6,735 nucleotides of DNA, taken from positions 1 through 6,735 of the forward strand of contig JAEDNJ010000082.1 of assembly GCA_016302525.1 (NCBI GenBank), in the 5' to 3' direction. The position numbers and the translations under genes are program-made. Shown piece after piece: positions 1 through 4,873 of this stretch (positions are counted from its first letter, which is position 1; each line of letters opens with the position of its first letter). The DNA is from Phascolarctobacterium sp. Lineage in GTDB: Bacteria > Bacillota > Negativicutes > Acidaminococcales > Acidaminococcaceae. The notes beneath the pieces were generated by a model. That model was not told the origin of the DNA. It worked only from the letters and a program-made list of their open reading frames with translations, and searched no databases.

Positions 1-171
1 TCGACCTGAAGCAAATTCACTGCGTCTTTATTTTTGAAGAGCTATTACTAGCTCTTATTTATTAAAGAAATTATTCGTTGACTTGGTCATCGACTTGCGT
101 CGTTGACCCGCACATCTGCTTAATTCAGATTGATGTTCAGTTTTCAAGGTTCGTGCCATCTGTGTGACAGC
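1..171 (-). ncRNA. Structured stable-RNA leader, probably the 5' leader of a 16S rRNA operon (gene lies beyond the window)
   Basis: No credible protein start is seen here. Downstream of the strong promoter, minus-strand 150-134 reads ACCTTGAAAACTGAACA, a sequence I associate with rRNA operon leaders and spacers of Bacillota. Three hairpins follow: ATCTG/CAGAT (130-114), a 9-base-arm stem with one A.A mismatch closed by a GCAA tetraloop (107-86), and AAGAGCTA/TAGCTCTT with a 4-base loop (56-37). The last hairpin runs into AGCTCTTCAAA, which resembles the boxA antitermination site. The conserved start of mature 16S (AGAGTTTGATCCTGGCTC) is not in the window, so the gene would begin just past the left edge. 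A tRNA cluster is the main alternative. Confidence 0.65.
37..56 (-). other. Perfect 8-bp hairpin in the RNA leader
   Basis: AAGAGCTA and TAGCTCTT flank the loop GTAA on the minus strand. The loop fits the GNRA tetraloop pattern, and the 3' arm leads into a boxA-like AGCTCTTCAAA. No U-run of terminator type follows directly. A structural or antitermination element of the rRNA leader is the most likely reading. Confidence 0.6.
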
Positions 172-177
172 TTTTAT

Positions 178-206
178 ATAATACCACACGAAAAAAGCTT
201 TGTCAA
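178..206 (-). promoter_or_regulatory. Consensus sigma-A promoter for the downstream RNA leader
   Basis: A perfect TTGACA (206-201) and TATTAT (183-178) are separated by exactly 17 bases on the minus strand. This near-consensus architecture is typical of strong rRNA or tRNA promoters. The start site should fall near 171. A second TTGACA at 240-235, in the other arm of the terminator, has no partner -10 at a usable distance. Confidence 0.85.
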
Positions 207-251
207 CATCTTTTTTCATTCTTTTGCAAGAAAATGTCAACAAAGCTTTTT
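191..251 (-). terminator. Long-hairpin intrinsic terminator of the glycosyltransferase operon
   Basis: Five bases after the glycosyltransferase TAG, the minus-strand RNA can form an 18-bp stem between 251-234 and 209-192. All pairs are Watson-Crick except two adjacent G-U wobbles. The loop is 24 bases and can itself form a small TTCTT/AAGAA stem, and a U-run follows at 196-191. On the plus strand the same two positions would be A-C mismatches, so the structure favours minus-strand transcripts. The 3' arm contains the TTGACA of the next promoter. Confidence 0.85.
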
Positions 252-256
252 ATGTG

Positions 257-1825
257 CTATTCGCCTTTTTGTTCTAGCAGATATATATCTCCCTGCTCCT
301 TAACAACAACTAGATTGCCTGGTGCTGGCTGAGTTTTTAACAGCCTTCTATATTCTAGTCCGCGCACCATAATATACTTATGACTACCCTCTCGCAAAGC
401 CTCAGCAAAGGCTCCCGTCTGCGGCAACATTTCTGTGCCATGTCTATGAGCATAATACATCATTCCAGGTCTAAGGAATTTATCAACATAGAGAGGAACA
501 TCCTGCCTAGCGTGCTCCAAATAATATGCAGCCATAGATTTCATGCTAAATCTCGGCGCCACCTCTGGCAATAGAAATCCAAAGGCAATAACCATAACAA
601 CCACACCCATCAAAGCGTGTAGGCAGGCTGCAAGCTGTATGTCCCTATACATAATGAGAAAGGCTGCAATGCCTATACCGATAATTATAGTTATTGCTCC
701 CAAAACATAACCACCCAGCTCTAATTCAGGCAGCTGTCTACCACCGACGATAAAGCCTGCACCTAGAGCAACAAAAAACATCAATGCTCCAACAGCCCAG
801 ACGTTATAGCTCGTATTGCTTCTTTGCTTATAAAGCATTTGTGAAATATTCCAGCCAATAATTATAGCCAGCGGCGGAAACATGGGTAAAATATACGACA
901 CGAGCTTCGTTTTGCAGATAGTAAAGAAAACAAACACAAAGCCTGCCCAAATAAGCATAAATACTAGATTACGCATATCATCGATACGACTATCACAAAT
1001 AGAAGCATAGATAGCTTGCGGCAGTAAAACAGTCCAAGGAAACAAGCCCACTATCAGCACTGGGAAATAATACCAAAAGGTTACTCTGCTTGCATGCTCA
1101 GGAGTGGTAAATCTTGTTATATTATGAAAGCCTAAAAAGGTATTGATAAAATCCATACCATGGACGGTATACATTGCATAGTACCAGGGGCCTGCAACCA
1201 GAAGATAAAGCAGAATTCCTCTTATAACGTGCATTTGCATAATCTGACGCAGCTGACCCATAAATAATAAATATAGGAAAATAATAGTGCCAGGAAAAAC
1301 TACGCCAATAGGTCCCTTCGTCAGCGTAGCCAAGCCCATACAGATATACATGAGCCAATATTTTTTATGAAGAAAGCTTAAAATAGCAGCCGTCATAAAA
1401 AACAGCAGCGTGCTATCCGTAACCGCAGCCTTGCCAAGATAAAAGAATTCGATAGAGGTAGTAAGTACTATACTAGACCAAAAGCCCGCTCTTTCGTTAA
1501 AAACCTTCGTAACTGAAAAATAAACCATCAGTGTTGTAAGAAAAGCCATCACGCCAGCTGGAAATCGAGCACTAAATTCACTGTCACCAAAAATAGTCTG
1601 TGCCAAGGCTACCAGCCAATAGTACATAGGCGGCTTGTCATACCAATAATCACCAAAAATGCGTGGTGAAAGCAAATCTCTCTCAAAGAGCATTTCTCTA
1701 GCAGTTTCTGCATATACAGGCTCATCGGGGTCTAAAAGCGGTACCCCACCAATACCAAAAAAGATAGTAATTATGGCAATTACTACTATAATCGCTATGC
1801 TTTTTTCTTCATATTGCTTATCCAT
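257..1825 (-). CDS. ArnT-like membrane glycosyltransferase (GT83/PMT_2 family)
   Basis: This 522-residue protein resembles ArnT, which transfers a sugar from undecaprenyl phosphate to a lipid such as lipid A on the outer face of the inner membrane. It has about 13 hydrophobic segments from residue 9 to 419, then a soluble C-terminal domain (420-522). Family motifs include DPDEPVYAETAREM (32-45) in the first external loop, YDKPPMYYW (62-70), an Asp in AVTDS (D137), TKGPIG (169-174) and SYILPMFPPLAIIIG (310-324). D34, K64 and D137 are the likely counterparts of the ArnT catalytic and phosphate-binding D55, K85 and D158. The position matching ArnT R58 is V37, so the acceptor or carrier may differ. 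The start is the ATG at 1825: AAGGAAGG ends 7 bases upstream, whereas the TTG six codons earlier has no such site. It is last in its operon and 57 bases from the flippase-like gene. The donor and acceptor are unknown. Confidence 0.85.
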   Translation of the reverse strand: MDKQYEEKSIAIIVVIAIITIFFGIGGVPLLDPDEPVYAETAREMLFERDLLSPRIFGDYWYDKPPMYYWLVALAQTIFGDSEFSARFPAGVMAFLTTLMVYFSVTKVFNERAGFWSSIVLTTSIEFFYLGKAAVTDSTLLFFMTAAILSFLHKKYWLMYICMGLATLTKGPIGVVFPGTIIFLYLLFMGQLRQIMQMHVIRGILLYLLVAGPWYYAMYTVHGMDFINTFLGFHNITRFTTPEHASRVTFWYYFPVLIVGLFPWTVLLPQAIYASICDSRIDDMRNLVFMLIWAGFVFVFFTICKTKLVSYILPMFPPLAIIIGWNISQMLYKQRSNTSYNVWAVGALMFFVALGAGFIVGGRQLPELELGGYVLGAITIIIGIGIAAFLIMYRDIQLAACLHALMGVVVMVIAFGFLLPEVAPRFSMKSMAAYYLEHARQDVPLYVDKFLRPGMMYYAHRHGTEMLPQTGAFAEALREGSHKYIMVRGLEYRRLLKTQPAPGNLVVVKEQGDIYLLEQKGE

Positions 1826-1862
1826 AAAACAGCCTTCCTTCAAATCTATGTATCTAAATAAA

Positions 1863-1881
1863 AAGCCGAGTGCTTCAGCTT
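1863..1881 (-). terminator. Possible weak hairpin between the flippase-like and glycosyltransferase genes
   Basis: Immediately after the flippase-like stop codon, the minus strand can form AAGCTGA/TCGGCTT, a 7-bp stem with one G-U pair and a 5-base loop, followed by TTTA. The stem is short and AU-rich at its base, so it may act as a partial terminator, an mRNA 3'-end protector or nothing. No promoter was found in the remaining gap, so the next gene presumably depends on read-through. Confidence 0.35.
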
Positions 1882-1882
1882 C

Positions 1883-2893
1883 TTATTTTTCATTATCATT
1901 TTTAGTTTCAATAGTAGCCATGTTCATAACATTAGAGCCAAAGGCCCGAATAGAGACAAAGGCACCTAGCAGGAACGGCAGATATTCGGCAGTAAAGCGC
2001 CATAAAACAGCCATAACACCAGCCAAGCCATTAGGCAACAAATTACTAAAGAGCATGACAAAGCCAGCTTCAGCTATACCACTGCCGCCAGGTGTAGGCG
2101 AAAAGTAGAGAATAAGATTAATCAATACCATTCTCCCCATAACCTGAGTTAAGTTATAATCAATGCTCATCCCACTAAAGTATGCAGGAACAGTGGCATA
2201 GATGCACAAAAGGCTAATTCCAGATTCTACAAAGGCGCGCATAACAGTGAGCGGATGCTTGCCCATGACTACGAAAGCATTCTTAAATTCCTGATACCAA
2301 ATAAAGCAATTTTGCCTGGTTTTATAGGCAAGCTTGCGAGTAAAGAAATCTATCCATTTTTCTGGATAGTGCGTTCTCATAAGGAAGAAAGCAATTATGG
2401 GCAGGCTAATAAAGCCTACGGAAACCATAGCCAAAACATAGGTCGGTATACCTGTGTTAATATCTGTATCCGTAAAGAAAACTACAGGAACCAAAAAAAT
2501 CAAAAAGCTAATAGACATAATGGTCCTAACGAGCACGACCACTGTTGCCTTGGCTACAGGCACTCCTGCCTTTTTCATAAACATAACCTGAGCAATGGCC
2601 CCACCGCTAGCTCCTGGAGTAACCAAGGCTAAAAAATAGTTGCTCAAAACTACATTGACTATTTGCTTAAGGCTCAGCCTCTCATCTGTTACCTTAGCTA
2701 AGGTAATGAGGCGCAGGCCATCAAACAGCAGGCCGACAAACAAAATTCCTAGGGCCATCAAAATATATACAGGCTGGAACATTGTCAGGTAGTCTAATGT
2801 CCTTATATCAAATGTGAAATAAATTACAGCGGCTGATATTGCTAATACGAAAACGAAAAGCACAATCAATCTCGCCAACAATTTGTTATTCAT
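1883..2893 (-). CDS. YbhN/UPF0104 family integral membrane protein (lysylphosphatidylglycerol synthase TM-region type)
   Basis: A 336-residue polytopic membrane protein related to the flippase half of MprF and to YbhN and AglD (PF03706). It lacks the MprF aminoacyl-transferase domain. About eight or nine hydrophobic segments are visible, near residues 8-27, 42-62, 78-100, 118-139, 152-172, 222-240, 253-267, 274-295 and 300-317. The paired glycine-rich motifs TPGASGGAIAQ (92-102) and SPTPGGSGIAEAG (265-277) are family hallmarks. The start is the ATG at 2893, not the TTG one codon earlier: GGAG is 7 bases upstream, and the ATG overlaps the deacetylase TGA by one base (TGATG), which suggests translational coupling. 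Proteins of this family often sit beside glycosyltransferases. A role in moving or handling a lipid-linked sugar is inferred from family and neighbours, not shown. Confidence 0.85.
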   Translation of the reverse strand: MNNKLLARLIVLFVFVLAISAAVIYFTFDIRTLDYLTMFQPVYILMALGILFVGLLFDGLRLITLAKVTDERLSLKQIVNVVLSNYFLALVTPGASGGAIAQVMFMKKAGVPVAKATVVVLVRTIMSISFLIFLVPVVFFTDTDINTGIPTYVLAMVSVGFISLPIIAFFLMRTHYPEKWIDFFTRKLAYKTRQNCFIWYQEFKNAFVVMGKHPLTVMRAFVESGISLLCIYATVPAYFSGMSIDYNLTQVMGRMVLINLILYFSPTPGGSGIAEAGFVMLFSNLLPNGLAGVMAVLWRFTAEYLPFLLGAFVSIRAFGSNVMNMATIETKNDNEK

Positions 2894-3741
2894 CAAATAT
2901 CTCCAAAATTAATCAGTTTAATCTGTTTTTCCTGTAAGAGCTTTTGGTTAGCAAGAGATAAATACGCCTCTAGCTCCTGCTCCCAGTGATACTGCCAAGT
3001 AAAAATCTGTCCTAGCTTTTCCGTTGAAAGTCCTGGATGGGTCATCAGCTCACTGGTGCCCTCTGGCAATTGTTCTATTATGTTTCTCACAAGGCGCTCA
3101 TTTAGATTGCCACCTGCCAGCATACCGAAGAAATGCTCTGGGTAACGCAAGCCCTTTCTTTTAGCAGACTGCTCTGCTAAATAGGCGCAAAAGCTCAAGC
3201 CTGCCCTGCCAATACTGCGACCTAGGCCAGCAGCAAAGCCTCCGCTAAAAATTACTGACTCCCTCGGATTACGAATTTTCGTAATTGAGTATTCTGACGC
3301 CAAGTCCTGCACGAGGGCAGCAATACCAGGCAGAACATGAGTATGCTGATGGCTGTCAAGATGAGTTATCCTCAGGCCTGTAGACAAGCCAGCTTCAATT
3401 TGTGCGCGCAGCTCTTTTTCTATTTCTAGCAGTTTAATTCTTCCTGAATAATACAGCTTCGCAAAGGCAACATAGTCTGGAAGAAATTTCCCGTTTCTAT
3501 CTACAAGGGTAGGAATTTTGTAAGCCGTCAAAGCGCTCTCCACGCCTCCGACCAAGGTAAGATGTATGCCAACACCTAGCTTAGGACAGCTGTGAGCAAG
3601 CTCAACAGCATCAGCAAAGCAAGGAGCACTGCACATCAACGAGGTGCTTGTTATAAAGCCCTCTTTATGACCTTTGATGATACCCTTATTTATCTCTGTA
3701 TGTAAGCCAAAATCATCAGCATTAACTATTAATTGCTTCAT
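2893..3741 (-). CDS. ChbG/HpnK (YdjC)-family carbohydrate deacetylase
   Basis: This is a predicted metal-dependent amidohydrolase that removes acetyl groups from N-acetylated sugars. Family members include ChbG (chitooligosaccharides) and HpnK (hopanoid-linked sugar clusters). With the start used here the protein has 282 residues, the usual length. It shows NADDFG at 7-12, GIHL with H60, HLDSHQHTH at 127-135 and MTHPG with H235, the expected Asp/His metal and catalytic motifs. A longer reading from TTG at 3762 adds seven residues, but family members begin MKxLIVNADDFG, so I choose the ATG at 3741. GGTGGAG lies 12 bases upstream, slightly far. There is no signal peptide, so the enzyme is probably cytoplasmic. 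It is first in a promoter-driven operon with a YbhN-like membrane protein and an ArnT-like glycosyltransferase. That favours a lipid-linked sugar as substrate over free chitobiose, as inference. No hopanoid genes are visible. Confidence 0.88.
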   Translation of the reverse strand: MKQLIVNADDFGLHTEINKGIIKGHKEGFITSTSLMCSAPCFADAVELAHSCPKLGVGIHLTLVGGVESALTAYKIPTLVDRNGKFLPDYVAFAKLYYSGRIKLLEIEKELRAQIEAGLSTGLRITHLDSHQHTHVLPGIAALVQDLASEYSITKIRNPRESVIFSGGFAAGLGRSIGRAGLSFCAYLAEQSAKRKGLRYPEHFFGMLAGGNLNERLVRNIIEQLPEGTSELMTHPGLSTEKLGQIFTWQYHWEQELEAYLSLANQKLLQEKQIKLINFGDI

Positions 3742-3811
3742 AAACCGTGGTAACTCCACCAATAATTAGAAGAAAAACCTTCTCCAATAATAAATAGACA
3801 TATACTGTTGT

Positions 3812-3841
3812 ATTATAACACAAAAATACGCAGTAGGTCAA
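3812..3841 (-). promoter_or_regulatory. Sigma-A-type promoter of the deacetylase-flippase-glycosyltransferase operon
   Basis: On the minus strand, TTGACC (3841-3836) and a perfect TATAAT (3817-3812) are separated by 18 bases. Transcription would begin near 3805, giving a leader of about 60 bases before the deacetylase ATG. The -35 box sits in the loop of the rnhC terminator and the terminator's 3' arm and U-run form the spacer. No dedicated operator is evident. A small 5-bp hairpin (AGAAG/CTTCT, 3768-3783) lies in the leader. Confidence 0.75.
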
Positions 3842-3860
3842 ACATTCCTCTACTGCGTAT
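3822..3860 (-). terminator. Intrinsic terminator of the lar-rnhC unit
   Basis: A perfect 11-bp inverted repeat (ATACGCAGTAG, minus strand 3860-3850, with CTACTGCGTAT at 3836-3826) encloses a 13-base loop. It is followed on the minus strand by a run of U. It lies 29 bases after the rnhC stop, in the right place and orientation to end the larB-larC-rnhC transcript. Its loop contains the -35 box of the next promoter. Confidence 0.88.
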
Positions 3861-3889
3861 GATTTTAAGCTTACATTATTAAATTAACT

Positions 3890-4873
3890 TTAAATGCGTT
3901 TATAATTAGCAAAATGTAATTTTACAAGGTTAAATAGGCTCTCCCTGCCGAACTTTGCTGCCAGTCTGCGAGCACATTCTGTGCAAGCCTCTCCGCCCCC
4001 CTTGGGTAATTCAGCTAGACCAACCATGGCTGCCAGCTCTTCCATTGTATGCAGAAATTGCGCTCTCGCTAAAATAGAAGCAGAAGCTACGGCTAAATTG
4101 CTTTCTGCCTTGGGTCGTTGCCTAAAATTAACCTTGGGAAAGCGTTCTTGTAAGGGACGAAGCACGATGTTACTTTGCGTAAATTGGTCAACTAAGGCAT
4201 ATTCACAAACCAGCTTTTTGGCGGCGAGCTCTTCTAATACTCTGCTTAAAGCATTAATATGCCCGCTCGCAAGTAGCTGATTCAGCTTGCCCCCCTGCCT
4301 TACAACCTCAGCATAGCGCTGATTATAAAATTTAGGCTTTAGCTGCAGCACGCTGTAGGCCAAGGCCTTTTCTTTAATAATAGGCTCTAGCTCTAAAATC
4401 TTTTTGTCTGTCAAAAGCTTGCAGTCCTTGACCCCTGCACCTTGCAGTTCCAGAGCGCAGCTGGCGTTTAATGCCACCGCGCCTAGTACCAAGGGACCGA
4501 AAAAATCACCCTTGCCAGATTCGTCACTGCCTGCCCATATACCATCTGTAAAGCCTGCTTCTAGCTGACCTTCCGTATTTTTGAGCAGCGTAATATGCTC
4601 ATCTAAACCGTCGCCCACAGTTCCCGGCTTACTTTTACTCTTCGCAGCACTGGTCATAGCAGCGACAAAGGCTTCCATTTCTTGCCTCAGGGAATTATTC
4701 CCTTGCCAGACAAGGCGCAAGCCCTTTTTGCCATTATAGACATTTAGAGTAACCTTTTCCTCGCCGCGCTTGTATTGGAACATATGTCCGTATTGAATTT
4801 CCTTGGAGGTTATCTGCTCAGCAAGATTATGCAGATTTTGCTCTAGATTTGCCAAATAATTTTCAAACTCCAT
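3890..4873 (-). CDS. rnhC: Ribonuclease HIII
   Basis: This enzyme cleaves the RNA strand of RNA-DNA hybrids in the cytoplasm, removing primers and R-loops. The 327-residue length is normal for type HIII. Residues 1-75 form the TBP-like substrate-binding domain that distinguishes HIII from HII. The linker is followed by the catalytic domain with the signature GSDESGKGDFFGPL (115-128). The expected DEDE active site is visible: D117 and E118, D229 in VDQF, and E257 in KAES, where HII enzymes have Asp. The conserved SASILAR helix is at 264-270. The ATG overlaps the larC stop by one base (TAATG), with AGAGG 10 bases upstream, so translational coupling to larC is likely. No functional link between nickel-cofactor assembly and RNase HIII is known to me; the pairing may simply reflect shared transcription. 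A strong terminator follows 29 bases after its stop. Confidence 0.96.
   Translation of the reverse strand: MEFENYLANLEQNLHNLAEQITSKEIQYGHMFQYKRGEEKVTLNVYNGKKGLRLVWQGNNSLRQEMEAFVAAMTSAAKSKSKPGTVGDGLDEHITLLKNTEGQLEAGFTDGIWAGSDESGKGDFFGPLVLGAVALNASCALELQGAGVKDCKLLTDKKILELEPIIKEKALAYSVLQLKPKFYNQRYAEVVRQGGKLNQLLASGHINALSRVLEELAAKKLVCEYALVDQFTQSNIVLRPLQERFPKVNFRQRPKAESNLAVASASILARAQFLHTMEELAAMVGLAELPKGGGEACTECARRLAAKFGRESLFNLVKLHFANYKRI

Noticed and set aside
235..240. Second TTGACA as a tandem promoter
   Set aside because: No -10-like hexamer occurs 16-18 bases downstream; the bases there are A-rich (GAAAAA). The match comes from the near-palindromic terminator arms.
55..243. A 62-codon minus-strand ORF near the left end
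   Set aside because: It runs through a terminator, a consensus promoter and leader hairpins, its product has no recognisable features, and a structured RNA explains the region better.
1826..1843. TTG start extending the glycosyltransferase by six codons
   Set aside because: The ATG at 1825 has a strong AAGGAAGG site at proper spacing, which the extension would place inside the coding sequence.
2255..2632. Plus-strand ORFs overlapping the flippase-like and other genes
   Set aside because: They are antisense shadows without ribosome sites or recognisable domains, inside well-supported minus-strand genes.
3742..3762. TTG or GTG starts extending the deacetylase by up to seven codons
   Set aside because: Family proteins start at MKxLIVNADDFG. 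The nearest upstream purine-rich site is about 15 bases from the TTG, too far to be convincing.
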